A program made the translations under genes and the position numbers. The notes below the pieces were generated by a model. That model searched no databases. It saw only the letters and a list, made by a program, of their open reading frames with translations, and was not told the DNA's origin. Shown here one piece after another: positions 1-8,911 of a stretch of DNA of 59,755 bases (the stretch's first letter is position 1; the number at the start of each line of letters is the position of its first letter). The DNA is taken from NCBI RefSeq assembly GCF_018614135.1, contig NZ_JAGGOW010000070.1, forward strand, positions 1-59,755, in the 5' to 3' direction. This DNA is from Streptomyces sp. ISL-66 (GTDB lineage: Bacteria > Actinomycetota > Actinomycetes > Streptomycetales > Streptomycetaceae).

Positions 1-398
1 ATCAGGCCCTGGTCGCCGGCGCCCTGCTTGTCGAGCTCGTCCTCATCGCCCTCGACCCGCTTCTCGTACGCGGTGTCCACGCCCTGCGCGATGTCGGGGG
101 ACTGCGCGCCGATCGACACCGACACACCGCACGAGGCGCCGTCGAAACCCTTGAGGGAGGAGTCGTAGCCGATCTCCAGGATCTTCTCGCGGACCAACTG
201 CGCGATCGGCGCGTACGCCTTCGTCGTCACCTCTCCCGCGACGTGCACGAGACCGGTGGTGATCAGGGTCTCCACGGCCACGCGCGAGGTCGGGTCCGAG
301 GCGATGAGAGCGTCGAGGATGGTGTCGCTGATCTGGTCGGCGATCTTGTCGGGGTGACCTTCGGTCACGGACTCCGAGGTGAACAGACGGCGGGACAT
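1..398 (-). CDS. metK: S-adenosylmethionine synthetase, N-terminal part (cut by window edge)
   Basis: Makes SAM from methionine and ATP. The first 132 codons are visible and read as a standard Streptomyces MetK N-terminus: [18 protein letters not shown], with the GHPDK ATP-binding motif at residues 14-18, followed by the conserved [10 protein letters not shown] block. The 3' end lies beyond the left edge. The ATG sits one base after the stop codon of the lyase gene at 400-1893 (TGA-C-ATG), so it looks translationally coupled to the nitrous acid operon. There is no room for its own promoter or SAM riboswitch. The placement suggests a cluster-dedicated copy feeding the methyltransferases; whether it is the only metK in the genome cannot be seen. 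Confidence 0.95.
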   Translation of the reverse strand, partial: MSRRLFTSESVTEGHPDKIADQISDTILDALIASDPTSRVAVETLITTGLVHVAGEVTTKAYAPIAQLVREKILEIGYDSSLKGFDGASCGVSVSIGAQSPDIAQGVDTAYEKRVEGDEDELDKQGAGDQGL

Positions 399-399
399 G

Positions 400-1893
400 T
401 CACTCCTGGGTGAGGGTGCGGGGGTGCGGATGGGCATCCGGGCCGAGGGCCCGGTCGACGAGGAGCCCGGCGGCGCCGGTGTATCCGGCCGGATCGAACA
501 GCGCGGCCAGCTCCGCGGCGCCGAGGTGTTCCCGGACCTCCGGGAGGGCGGCGAGCACGGAGTGCAGTGAGCTGCCGTCGCGGTCGGCGGCCAAGGAGGC
601 TTCGGTGAGCAGTTGTCTGGCGCGGGCCCGGCCGAGCAGCGGTGAGAGCACCACCGCGACCCGCTCCGAGACGACCTGGCCGCCGGTGAGCCGGAGGTTG
701 TCGCGCATCCGGTCCGGTTTGACGACCAGCCCCCCGGCGAGTTCCACGGCGGTGTGCGCGGCGCCGCCGGCCAGCCGCAGGCACTCGCGCAGCAGGGACC
801 ATTCGGCGTGCCAGACCCCGGCGGAGCGTTCGTCCTCGGTGACCAGGCACTGCGTCAGCGCGCCCGCGAGGGCCGGGACCTGGAGGGCGGCGGAGCGGAT
901 CAGGGTGGCGAGCACCGGGTTGCGCTTGTGGGGCATGGCGGAGGAACCGCCACGGCCGGCCGCGGCCGGTTCGCCGACCTCCCCGACCTCCGTACGGGCC
1001 AGCGACTGCACATCGACCGCGATCTTGCCGAGGGCGCCGGTGGTGAAGGCGAGGGCGGCCGCGAGGTCGGCGAGGGGGAAGCGCAGGGCGTGCCACGGCA
1101 GCCCGGGGCGGGCCAGCCCGGTCTCCTCGGCGAAGGCGTCGACGAGGCGCTCGGCGTAGGTGCCGGCGGCGGTGCCGCTTTCCGTGCTGGTGCTGGTGCC
1201 GGTGTCGGTGTCGTCGGCGGCTTCGCGGTCGCCCGGTGCCGGCTGTTCCAGGGAGGCGTACTCCACGTACCCGGCCAGCGTTCCGGCGGCCCCGCCGAGC
1301 GAGACGGGCAGGGTGTCCTCCAGCGCGGCCAGCCGGTCGTCCGCCCGCAGGACCAGCTCGCGCCAGCCGGCGGCCTTGAGCCCGAAGGTGGTGGGCACCG
1401 CGTGCAGCGCCAGCGTGCGGCCGGCCATCGCGGTGTCCCGGTGCCGCGCGGCCAGTGCGGCCAGGGCCTCGGCCGTCCGGCGCAGGTCGGCCCGGATCAG
1501 GCGCAGGGCCCGCAGGGACACCAGCATGGCCCCGGTGTCGAAGATGTCCTGGCTGGTGGAACCGCGGTGCACGTACTCGGCGGCCGCCGGGTCGATCCGC
1601 GCCACCCGCAGCCCGAGTTCCCGTACGAGCCCCACCACGGGGTTCGCCGTCTCGCGGGAGGCGAGCGCCAGGGCCCGTACGTCGAAGGAACCGGCATCGG
1701 CGGCCGCCGAGATCGCCTTCGCCGCGGACGCGGGGAGCGTGCCCAGCTTCGCCTGAGCGCGGGCCAGCGCGGCCTCCGCGTCGAGCATGGCCTGGAGCCA
1801 CGCCGCGTCGGTGACGGCGGCCTCCACGGGGGTGCCGGCGCGGACGGGGGAGAGCAGCCCGCTGTCCGCTCCCGCGGCGGGTACGGCCGTCAT
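400..1893 (-). CDS. creD: CreD-type nitrosuccinate lyase (fumarase/aspartase superfamily)
   Basis: 497 aa. Predicted to release nitrite from nitrosuccinate, leaving fumarate, as CreD does in cremeomycin biosynthesis. The superfamily signature [13 protein letters not shown] is at about residues 315-327, and the two upstream blocks HRGSTSQD (109-116) and [10 protein letters not shown] (162-171) supply the usual active-site residues. A Thr/Ser/Asp-rich insert lies at about 222-245. The start ATG overlaps the stop of the upstream CreE-like gene (ATGA). The superfamily also contains adenylosuccinate lyase and carboxymuconate cycloisomerase, so the specific role rests on the CreE-like partner next door. 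The pairing of the two genes is the strongest argument. Confidence 0.8.
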   Translation of the reverse strand: MTAVPAAGADSGLLSPVRAGTPVEAAVTDAAWLQAMLDAEAALARAQAKLGTLPASAAKAISAAADAGSFDVRALALASRETANPVVGLVRELGLRVARIDPAAAEYVHRGSTSQDIFDTGAMLVSLRALRLIRADLRRTAEALAALAARHRDTAMAGRTLALHAVPTTFGLKAAGWRELVLRADDRLAALEDTLPVSLGGAAGTLAGYVEYASLEQPAPGDREAADDTDTGTSTSTESGTAAGTYAERLVDAFAEETGLARPGLPWHALRFPLADLAAALAFTTGALGKIAVDVQSLARTEVGEVGEPAAAGRGGSSAMPHKRNPVLATLIRSAALQVPALAGALTQCLVTEDERSAGVWHAEWSLLRECLRLAGGAAHTAVELAGGLVVKPDRMRDNLRLTGGQVVSERVAVVLSPLLGRARARQLLTEASLAADRDGSSLHSVLAALPEVREHLGAAELAALFDPAGYTGAAGLLVDRALGPDAHPHPRTLTQE

Positions 1894-4049
1894 AGCGAAA
1901 CCTCCGAGAAACCGGCACCGTTGCGAGGGGCGCCGTCGAGGTCGGCGCCGTCGAGGTCCAGGCCGCCGAGGTCCAGGCCGTCGACGCCGGGGTCGAGGTC
2001 CCGGCCGTCGGCCGGGAGCAGTTCCAGTACGGCCAGGGCGATCGCGTCGGAGTCGCCCAGGGTCACCGAGTTGACCCCGGGCCTGATGCCCGCGGCCGTC
2101 ACCCAGTGCACGGCCTCCGTGGGGATCCCGTAGGCGAACCGGCGGGGATGGGCGCGCCCGTCGGCGCCGAGCACCCGGTAGGGGCGCTCGGTGACGGACA
2201 CCCCGCCCGTCTCGTAGTGCGAACCGCAGGTGCCCGCGATGCGGTACGGGCTGATCTGACCGGTCGCCAGCAGGTGTGCCAGCAGCGGATCCCCGGTGCG
2301 CCGCACGTCCGGCTCCGGGAGCCGCGCCTCGACCAGGACCCGGGCGTGCACGGGCGCCCCGCCCACCCGGTCGGAGGTGGCCTCGAAGGCCGGGGCCCCC
2401 GCACCGTCGGCGGCCACCCGCACCCGCATGCCCGGACCGACGAGCCGCACGGTCCCGGCCTCGACGAGGGCGATGAGCTCCTCGATGCGCGAGGCCGGCG
2501 GGCCGATCGAGAGGAAGGCGTTGAGCGGGGTGTACCAGCCCTGCAGTTCGTCCCGGTAGGAGTTGCCCTCCAGCCGGCCGTGGTCCACCACCAGGCGGAT
2601 CTCGTTGCGCAGGTCGCGCAGGACGTCCAGGGCCGACTTGAGCGGTCCGCTGACGTTGCCGGCGCGGGCCTCGCGCACGTCCGCGGCGAGGTGGTCCAGC
2701 AGCCAGTCGTGGAACTCGCCGCGGTGGGCGAACACCCGCCGCCCGTAGGGCAGGGAGATGTCCTCCCAGTTCCAGTGGTCGGCGGCCGCGATGCCGTACT
2801 CCTCCAGCAGCTTCTGCTCCTCCTCGCCCGCCGACACGGCGAGGTAGCGGTCGACGAGGCCCGCGCGCTCCCCGTCGCGCCCGGCGGCGGTCAGCAGCGT
2901 GCCGTAGTAGACGCTCTCCACCTCCTTGGCGATCAGCGGCCACACGTCGGTGCCGAAGTGCACCCGCTCGCCGTCCACGGCCCGGTCGGCCAGCTCCGCG
3001 ATCAGGGCGGGGGTGAGCAGCCGGGGCAGGTAACGCCCGTGCGCGCCCTTCTCGTTCTCCCCGCGCGCGTGGTACGGGATCCCGCGCCGGGAGCCCGCGT
3101 ACAGCGTCGGCTCGTGCCCCGACGGGACGTAGCGCAGCGCGTCCCCGGCCCGTTCGAAGCGGCCGCCGCGGCCGACGGTGAGCAGGGCCATGTGGTCGAA
3201 GAAGTTGAGGCCCAGGCCGCGCAGCAGCACGGGCTCGCCGGGGGCCAGGTCCGGGAGTTCGGCGTCGGCCGGATTGGCGGGCAGGACGTGCGTCAGCCCG
3301 CCGGAGCGCGCCTCCTCGGAGGTCCGGGCCTCGTCCGCCGTGGGTTTGGCCGGTACGTGGCCCAGGGCGAGCACCACCGCGTCGAGCCCGGTGAGCACGG
3401 TCCCGTCGGCCAGCCGCAGGGTCTGCGGCCGGTCGGCCGCGCGACGGGCGGCGGCCCCGGGGGCGGCGCCGGGGAAGGCGCCGTCGGGAGCCGCGTCGTC
3501 CAGGGAGACGGCCAGGGTCCGGTGGACGTGGATGGTGACGTGCCCCGGCGCGCCCTCGACCACGCGGTCGAAGGTCTCCTCCAGGTAGCGGCCGTAGAGG
3601 GCGCGGCTGGGGTAGGAGTCGGGACCGAGGCGGCGCGCCTCGGCCAGTAACTCGCCGTCGGAGGCGTCGGAACCGTCTGAGGCTTCGGAGGCGTCGGATG
3701 CGTGACTTCCGGCTCCGGCCCCGGCATCGCCCGCAGTGGCGCCGCTGCCGGAGCGGGCGAGCGCCGAGGACCACTCGTACAGGCTCGGCCCGTCCTCGAC
3801 CGGTCCCTTCATCTCCACGCTGTCGTCGGTGTACACGGTCACCTGCGAGGCCACCGTGTTCATGAGCAGCTGCCGCGACTGCGCGGTGCGCCAGACCTTG
3901 CCCGGGCCGGCCCGGTAGGGGTCGACCACGTGCACGGTCAGCGCGGAGCCGGACGGGGACTTGCGCTCGTGGGCGCAGATGCGCTCCAGCACCGACAGGC
4001 CGCGCGGCCCGGCGCCGACAATGCAGACCGTGAGTTCCCCGCGGCTCAT
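1890..4049 (-). CDS. creE: CreE-type FAD-dependent aspartate N-monooxygenase (nitrosuccinate synthase)
   Basis: 719 aa. Predicted to oxidise the amino group of L-aspartate to the nitro group of nitrosuccinate using FAD and NADPH. It starts with MSRGELTVCIVGAGPRGLSV, a GxGxxG dinucleotide fold at residues 11-16. This is followed by the DPYRAGPGKVWR and LLMNTVASQVT blocks typical of the NAD_binding_9 FAD/NAD(P) family to which CreE belongs. A low-complexity Gly/Ala/Ser/Asp segment lies at about 115-140 and contains a TTA codon. It overlaps the lyase gene downstream by 4 nt and lies 43 bp downstream of the O-methyltransferase, so the operon is CreM-like, OMT, creE, creD, metK. Confidence 0.8.
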   Translation of the reverse strand: MSRGELTVCIVGAGPRGLSVLERICAHERKSPSGSALTVHVVDPYRAGPGKVWRTAQSRQLLMNTVASQVTVYTDDSVEMKGPVEDGPSLYEWSSALARSGSGATAGDAGAGAGSHASDASEASDGSDASDGELLAEARRLGPDSYPSRALYGRYLEETFDRVVEGAPGHVTIHVHRTLAVSLDDAAPDGAFPGAAPGAAARRAADRPQTLRLADGTVLTGLDAVVLALGHVPAKPTADEARTSEEARSGGLTHVLPANPADAELPDLAPGEPVLLRGLGLNFFDHMALLTVGRGGRFERAGDALRYVPSGHEPTLYAGSRRGIPYHARGENEKGAHGRYLPRLLTPALIAELADRAVDGERVHFGTDVWPLIAKEVESVYYGTLLTAAGRDGERAGLVDRYLAVSAGEEEQKLLEEYGIAAADHWNWEDISLPYGRRVFAHRGEFHDWLLDHLAADVREARAGNVSGPLKSALDVLRDLRNEIRLVVDHGRLEGNSYRDELQGWYTPLNAFLSIGPPASRIEELIALVEAGTVRLVGPGMRVRVAADGAGAPAFEATSDRVGGAPVHARVLVEARLPEPDVRRTGDPLLAHLLATGQISPYRIAGTCGSHYETGGVSVTERPYRVLGADGRAHPRRFAYGIPTEAVHWVTAAGIRPGVNSVTLGDSDAIALAVLELLPADGRDLDPGVDGLDLGGLDLDGADLDGAPRNGAGFSEVSL
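3648..3650 (-). promoter_or_regulatory. TTA leucine codon in the creE homologue
   Basis: TTA is read by the bldA tRNA in Streptomyces. It is in frame (GAG-TTA-CTG) inside the low-complexity segment of the CreE-like protein. Translation of the nitrite-forming enzyme is therefore expected to wait for bldA expression. Confidence 0.75.
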
Positions 4050-4092
4050 CCGGCTACTCCGATTCGGGTGGAAGGGGCGGGTGCGCGCGTAC

Positions 4093-5112
4093 TCACGCGA
4101 CGGCCGCGACCAGCAGGCTGGTCTCGAGGGAGAGTTCGTGTACGGACTCCAGCCGCAGCCCCGCCGAGGCGAGGACGGAGCGGTATCCGGCGAGGTCGCG
4201 CTCGCGGCCGCCCGCGGCCATGAGCAGGTGCAGGTCGTACAGGAGCGGCAGCAGGGTCTCCCCGTGGTCGGGGATGACCCGTTCGAGGATCAGCAGCCGG
4301 CCCGACTCGGGCAGGGCGGCGCGGATGTGCGACAGCAGGGTCGTACACCGGTCGTCGTCCCAGTCCTGGAGGACGCGGGAGAGCAGGTAGACGTCCGCAC
4401 CGCCGGGCACGCCCTCGAAGACGTCGCCCGCCCTCGCCTCGTAGCGGTCCGGGCCGACGGCCTCGTCGAGGTGGGCCCGCGCGACGGGCACCATGTGCGG
4501 CTGGTCGAAGAGGATGCCGCGCAGCTCCGGATGGGCCCGCAGCACCGTGCCCAGCAGCATGCCGCTGCCGCCGGCCACGTCGACCACCGTGCGGCGGCCG
4601 GTGAAGTCGAACGCCTCCAGCACGTCGGGGAAGAAGACGTTCCCCGCGTTCATCGCCCGCTGGAACTTCGCGCCCGCCCCGGGATCGCGCAGGTACTCGT
4701 GCAGGGTCTTGCCGAAGGCGTGCTGGAATCCGGAGGTACCGGTGCGCACCGCCGGTTCCACCGCGCCCCAGGCCCGGTGGAACTCCTCGCCGTAGATGCG
4801 GACCATGTCCCGCATGGACCGGGGGGAGTCCGCGCACAGCAGCTCCCCGGCCGGGGTCAGCAGGTAGTTCCCCGCCGGATCGGCGTTGTTCTCGCCGGTG
4901 TACTCGAAGACGTCCATCGCGGTCAGCAGCCGCATCAGCCGGCGGATGCCGTCCGGGTTGGCCTGCGTACGGGCGGCGAGCGCCTCGTCCGTGACGTACC
5001 CGGCCGCGACGTGGTCGGCGAGGCCGAAGGCGACCGCCGCGTAGAGGGCCTGTGACTGCCACGTCCCGGTGATGATGTCGACGACCCGGCGCACTGCTTT
5101 CTGGTCGGGCAT
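4093..5112 (-). CDS. SAM-dependent O-methyltransferase (dimerisation domain plus PF00891 type)
   Basis: 339 aa with an N-terminal winged-helix dimerisation region (about 5-90) and a Rossmann methyltransferase domain with the SAM motif DVAGGSG at about 178-184. The ATG at 5112 is chosen over the in-frame GTG at 5142 because AAAGGA lies 6 nt before it (5119-5124). The family methylates phenols of aromatic polyketides and small aromatics (DnrK, TcmN-C, CreN-like). At the usual HDW catalytic-base motif the protein reads LQDWDDDRC, so the His base is Gln, as in several actinomycete members that do not use a His base. The gene lies 7 nt after the ANL ligase stop region and precedes creE. Substrate unknown; an aminophenol or polyketide hydroxyl is likely. 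Confidence 0.85.
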   Translation of the reverse strand: MPDQKAVRRVVDIITGTWQSQALYAAVAFGLADHVAAGYVTDEALAARTQANPDGIRRLMRLLTAMDVFEYTGENNADPAGNYLLTPAGELLCADSPRSMRDMVRIYGEEFHRAWGAVEPAVRTGTSGFQHAFGKTLHEYLRDPGAGAKFQRAMNAGNVFFPDVLEAFDFTGRRTVVDVAGGSGMLLGTVLRAHPELRGILFDQPHMVPVARAHLDEAVGPDRYEARAGDVFEGVPGGADVYLLSRVLQDWDDDRCTTLLSHIRAALPESGRLLILERVIPDHGETLLPLLYDLHLLMAAGGRERDLAGYRSVLASAGLRLESVHELSLETSLLVAAVA

Positions 5113-5148
5113 GAGCGGTCCTTTGTCGGTCAGCGGGCTCACGAGGGA

Positions 5149-6873
5149 TCAGGCGGCGGACTGGTCGGTGTGGTCGGCCCGGTCCGGCGACGTGTCCGCG
5201 GACTTGGCGACGGTCTCGGTGGCCGGCCGGCTCAGCACGTCGTGGTGGCGCTCGCGCAGCACGCGCTTGAGGACCTTGCCGGTCACCCCGACCGGGAGGT
5301 CCTCGCGCGCGGAGACGAGGACCAGCGCGTGGAGCCGCGCCAGACCGGCCGCCTCCAGGGCCGCGTTACAGACGGAGAGCAGGTCGCGGGCGCTGCGGTC
5401 GACCCCGTCGGCGTAGTAGACGACCGCCGCCGGGCAGTACGAGCCCGGCAGCTGCGGGTCGGCCACCGCGACCACCGCGGTGTCCAGGGCCCGGGTGGAG
5501 TTCAGAACCACCTCTTCGAGGGGCAGGCTGTACACGTCCCCGGCCGCCGCCTTGATGACGTCGGGGGTGCGGTCCAGGTGGTACCAGTTGCCCTCGGTGT
5601 CCTTGCGGACGATGTCACCGGTCAGGAAGTAGCCGCTGAGCAGCGATTCCTTGTTCAGCGCCGGATCGTCCCAGTAGCCGGGGGTGACGCTCGGGGTGCG
5701 GACGCCGAGCATGCCGGCCTGCCCGTCGGGCAGTTCGCGCCCGTCCGGGCCGAGCACCGCGGCTTTGCGGACCACCTTGGCGGGCACGCCGATGAACCGT
5801 CCGTAGTGCGAGCTCGCGGCGGTGTGGGCGGCCTTGAAGAGGACCATGCCCATCTCCGAGGAGCCGAGGCCGTCGAGGTAGACGGAGCCGGTGCCGGGTC
5901 CGCCGAGGGCCACGAGGGGGCGGATGTGGCGCTCGTGGGAGGCGTCGCCCATGCCGTTCCAGGTGCGCACGCGCCGCGCGGCCTCCGGGCGGACGGCGGA
6001 GGGATCGATCTCGGCGAGCGTGAGGGGGAACCCCAGCACGATGGTGGGCTTGAACCCGTTGACCGCCCGGGTCACCCGGTCGCCGTCGGCGCCGTCCAGG
6101 ATGAGGGTGGGGATGCCGAGCAGCAGAGCCATGGACAGGTAGCTGATGCCGGCCGAGTGGCTGTGCGGCAGCGCCGTGAGCAGCCGGTCGCTGCGCAACG
6201 AGGGGAAGGTCCACAGCCGTTCGCGCTTGCCGATGAAGAACGACTGGTGGTGGAAGACCGGGGCCTTGGGCCGGCCCGTCGTCCCCGAGGAGTGGGAGAT
6301 CATCACGAGGTCGTCGGCGGTGTGCCGGTGCGGGTAGTCGGCCATCGGCGCGGGCGGTCGCACGGCGTCCGCGTCGAGGGCGTGGATGTCGTGCAGTTCC
6401 GGGGCGGTCGCGCCCGAGGTCTGCCAGGCCGAGGTGAGGTCCTTGAGCAGATCGCCGTCGCCGACGACGAGCGTGGCGCCGGTGCGCAGGAAGTACTCGG
6501 ACGCGGTCCGGGGCTCCATGCGCGGATTGCAGTGGACGGCCGCCGCGCCCAGGCTGGTGACGGCGATGTGGTGCAGCAGGCCGAAGAGCCCGTGGCGGGT
6601 GTACAGGCCGACGTGGGACGAGGGGGTCACGCCCTGCTCGCGGTACCAGTGCGCGTACCGGATCACGGTGAGCCGGATGTCGTTCAGGGACAGTCCGCGC
6701 CACTCCCGGTCCTCCCAACCCGGCAGGGTCGGGTCCGGGTGGAACAGCAGCGGACGGTCCCGGTCACGGGATATCTCCCAGGCGTGCCAGAAGAAATTTC
6801 CCGCGCCCAGTCCCCGGTCGGCGGTGAGGCGCAGGCGTTGCGCCACCGATCGGTGCGTGCCGAATAGGAACAT
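5149..6873 (-). CDS. ANL-superfamily adenylating enzyme, candidate CreM-type diazotase
   Basis: 574 aa. Complete ANL enzyme: P-loop SHSSGTTGRPK (193-203), A5 motif GLGSSEMG (335-342), TGD (418-420) and C-terminal catalytic Lys about 533 (GVTGK). It heads the nitrous acid operon. In cremeomycin a homologous fatty-acyl-CoA-ligase-like enzyme, CreM, uses ATP to activate nitrite for diazotisation of the aminophenol. First-gene position beside creE/creD makes that role attractive. An ordinary aryl- or acyl-CoA ligase is the alternative, and the window has a second ANL enzyme beside griH. The start ATG at 6873 has GTGAGG 6 nt upstream. Confidence 0.7.
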   Translation of the reverse strand: MFLFGTHRSVAQRLRLTADRGLGAGNFFWHAWEISRDRDRPLLFHPDPTLPGWEDREWRGLSLNDIRLTVIRYAHWYREQGVTPSSHVGLYTRHGLFGLLHHIAVTSLGAAAVHCNPRMEPRTASEYFLRTGATLVVGDGDLLKDLTSAWQTSGATAPELHDIHALDADAVRPPAPMADYPHRHTADDLVMISHSSGTTGRPKAPVFHHQSFFIGKRERLWTFPSLRSDRLLTALPHSHSAGISYLSMALLLGIPTLILDGADGDRVTRAVNGFKPTIVLGFPLTLAEIDPSAVRPEAARRVRTWNGMGDASHERHIRPLVALGGPGTGSVYLDGLGSSEMGMVLFKAAHTAASSHYGRFIGVPAKVVRKAAVLGPDGRELPDGQAGMLGVRTPSVTPGYWDDPALNKESLLSGYFLTGDIVRKDTEGNWYHLDRTPDVIKAAAGDVYSLPLEEVVLNSTRALDTAVVAVADPQLPGSYCPAAVVYYADGVDRSARDLLSVCNAALEAAGLARLHALVLVSAREDLPVGVTGKVLKRVLRERHHDVLSRPATETVAKSADTSPDRADHTDQSAA

Positions 6874-7065
6874 GGAATACCTCACACTCCGCTGAGGGCT
6901 TCGGGAAGTCGGGCCCGGTCCGTCAACGAGTGTCCAGGTGGCATCTAAAGATCCTCTGGAGAGAAAATCCGCGTAATTCCCTATCAGGCCTTCCAGCAAT
7001 CCTTCAGAAGCGTGTCGGAGGATGCCCGCGCACCTTTTGGAGTTCTCAGGCTGGAGGCCAGTTCG

Positions 7066-8727
7066 ATGGACCGCCCCACGCGTACACCGGTCGCCATCGT
7101 GGGAGGCGGTCCCGTGGGACTGCTCCTCGCGCTCTTCCTCGACCGCCACGGAGTGGAGTCGGTGGTCTTCAACACCGAGGAGTCGGTGCCGGCCGAACCC
7201 CGCGGCAGCACGCACGGGGCCCGCACGATGGAGCACTACCGCCGCCTCGGGCTCGCCCCCCGGGTACGGGAACTGGGGCTGCCCGGCGGCCACAGCGCCG
7301 GCATCTCCTTCTTCACCCGCTACAGCGGCCACCTCCTGGCCTCCCTGCCCTGGCCCGGCGCCGACGCCGTACGCGCCGGCGTGGCGGCCTCGGAGCGGAC
7401 CGAGCAGCTCCCCGAACCCATGCACCGGGCCAACCAGATGTACGTGGAGCGGCTGCTGTGGGAGCGGGCCGGGAGCCGGCCGAACATCACCCTGCGCTAC
7501 GGGCACCAGGTCACCGGAATCACCGAGGAGCCCGGCCACGTCACCCTCACCGAGCAGGGCCGGGACGGGGAACCCCGCAGCTGGCGGGCCGAGTTCGCGG
7601 TCGGCTGCGACGGCGGCCACAGCCTCGTCCGGCGCTCGCTGGGCATCGCCTACACCGGCGAGGGGACCCTCGACCAGGACGTGCTGGGGCGCCGGGCCAC
7701 GGCCGCGCACCTGCGCGTCCCGGGTCTGCGCGAGCGCTTCCTGCGGGAGCGGGCCGCCTGGAGCAACTGGGTCGTCAACAGCGAACTGGCCCTCAACCTG
7801 ATCGCCCTCGACGGCGCCGACGAGTTCTTCCTGCTGACCAGCTCCGCCGACCCCGACGACACGGACGACGAGGCAGTGGCGGCCCTGGTCCGCCGGGCCG
7901 CCGGGGTTCCGCTGGAGGTGGAGGTCCTCAGCCGCCGCGCCTGGACCCCCGGAGCGGCCCTGGTGGCCGAGCGGTTCGGCGCGGGCCGCACCTGGCTGGC
8001 CGGCGACGCCGCGCACCTGTTCACGCCCAACGGCGGCTTCGGCATGAACACCGGCGTCGACGACGCCGCCAACCTCGCCTGGAAGCTGGCCGCCGCCGTG
8101 CAGGGCTGGGCGGGCCCCGGACTGCTCCCCTCCTACGAGGCGGAACGCCGGCCCGTGGCCCTGCGCAACACGGCCGCCGCCCGCGAGCTGAACGTGGGCC
8201 TCGGGGCCATCGAGCGGCCGCCGACCCTTGAGGCGGACACCGCCGAGGGGGCGGCCGCCCGGGAGAAGACCGGCACGCGGCTCGCCGAGTACGGACTCCT
8301 CACCCTGGCCACCACCGGCGTGCAACTGGGCGCCCGTTACGACGCGTCACCGATCGTCGACGCCGCCGGGGACGCGCCGCCGCCCGACGACTTCACCTCC
8401 TACACCCCCTCCGGGGTCCCCGGAGGCCGCGCCCCGCACCTGTGGTTGGGCGACGGCCGGGGCGAGGGAGACTCCCTCTACGACCGGTTCGGCACCGGGT
8501 TCACCCTGCTGAGCCTGTGCGCCCTGCACCAGGACACCTCCGGATTCGAGGCGGCGGCCGCCGCGAGCGGGATCCCGCTCACCGTGCTCCGGGTCCAGGA
8601 CCCCGCCGCCCGCGAGCTCTACGAGCGGGACCTGGTCCTCGTACGGCCCGACCAGCACGTGGCCTGGCGCGGCAACCGGCCGCCCCGCGATCCGCGGGCG
8701 CTCCTGGACCGCGTCACCGGGCATTGA
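7066..8727 (+). CDS. Class A FAD-dependent aromatic monooxygenase
   Basis: 553 aa. Hydroxylates or oxidatively rearranges aromatic polyketides with NAD(P)H and O2. The FAD-binding GGGPVG is at residues 13-18, the DG motif (VGCDGGHS) at about 183-190, and the GD motif (WLAGDAAHLFTPNGGFGMNTG) at about 309. A C-terminal thioredoxin-like domain is typical of the PgaE/RdmE/MtmOIV group. ATG 7066 is chosen over an upstream GTG in frame because GGAGG sits 8 nt before it (7053-7057). It is divergent from the ANL ligase, with 192 bp of shared upstream DNA. Regiochemistry cannot be told. Confidence 0.9.
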   Translation: MDRPTRTPVAIVGGGPVGLLLALFLDRHGVESVVFNTEESVPAEPRGSTHGARTMEHYRRLGLAPRVRELGLPGGHSAGISFFTRYSGHLLASLPWPGADAVRAGVAASERTEQLPEPMHRANQMYVERLLWERAGSRPNITLRYGHQVTGITEEPGHVTLTEQGRDGEPRSWRAEFAVGCDGGHSLVRRSLGIAYTGEGTLDQDVLGRRATAAHLRVPGLRERFLRERAAWSNWVVNSELALNLIALDGADEFFLLTSSADPDDTDDEAVAALVRRAAGVPLEVEVLSRRAWTPGAALVAERFGAGRTWLAGDAAHLFTPNGGFGMNTGVDDAANLAWKLAAAVQGWAGPGLLPSYEAERRPVALRNTAAARELNVGLGAIERPPTLEADTAEGAAAREKTGTRLAEYGLLTLATTGVQLGARYDASPIVDAAGDAPPPDDFTSYTPSGVPGGRAPHLWLGDGRGEGDSLYDRFGTGFTLLSLCALHQDTSGFEAAAAASGIPLTVLRVQDPAARELYERDLVLVRPDQHVAWRGNRPPRDPRALLDRVTGH

Positions 8728-8752
8728 CCACGCGTTCTCTTTTCCTTCACTT

Positions 8753-8799
8753 CCGGCAAGGAGACAGAACCAGTAATTCCGTTCTGTAGAATTTGCCGG
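8753..8799. promoter_or_regulatory. Nested inverted repeat downstream of the monooxygenase
   Basis: Outer arms CCGGCAA (8753-8759) and TTGCCGG (8793-8799); inner arms ACAGAAC (8764-8770) and GTTCTGT (8781-8787) separated by 10 nt. Both arm pairs are perfect. It follows the monooxygenase stop by 25 bp and precedes the SARP gene by about 110 bp, so it could be a terminator or an operator for the SARP promoter. Confidence 0.55.
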
Positions 8800-8808
8800 T
8801 CCCCGCGG

Positions 8809-8840
8809 GTGGTCCCGAAGTTGCCAAAGTGGTTCCCGAG
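8809..8840 (+). repeat. Imperfect 12-bp direct repeat, 20 bp apart, before the SARP gene
   Basis: GTGGTCCCGAAG (8809-8820) and GTGGTTCCCGAG (8829-8840) are two helical turns apart in the SARP upstream region. This suits a tandem-repeat-binding activator. No clear -10 was assigned. Confidence 0.4.
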
Positions 8841-8911
8841 TTCATCGCGCGGTGGCGGATTATCGCTACGGTCGAGGGGTTCCTGGCCGGGTGAATATCC
8901 GTGGAGGGGTA

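Noticed and set aside
1..500. SAM riboswitch before metK
   Set aside because: metK starts one base after the upstream gene, so there is no leader to hold one.
400..3774. A 1124-residue minus-strand frame running through the CreE-like gene into the lyase
   Set aside because: Only its last 497 residues, from the ATG at 1893, are a recognisable protein. The rest is Arg/Pro-rich high-GC shadow of creE in another frame.
6874..8325. Extension of the ANL ligase frame upstream across the monooxygenase gene
   Set aside because: The conserved protein begins at ATG 6873 with a ribosome site. The upstream part is antisense to a well-supported gene.
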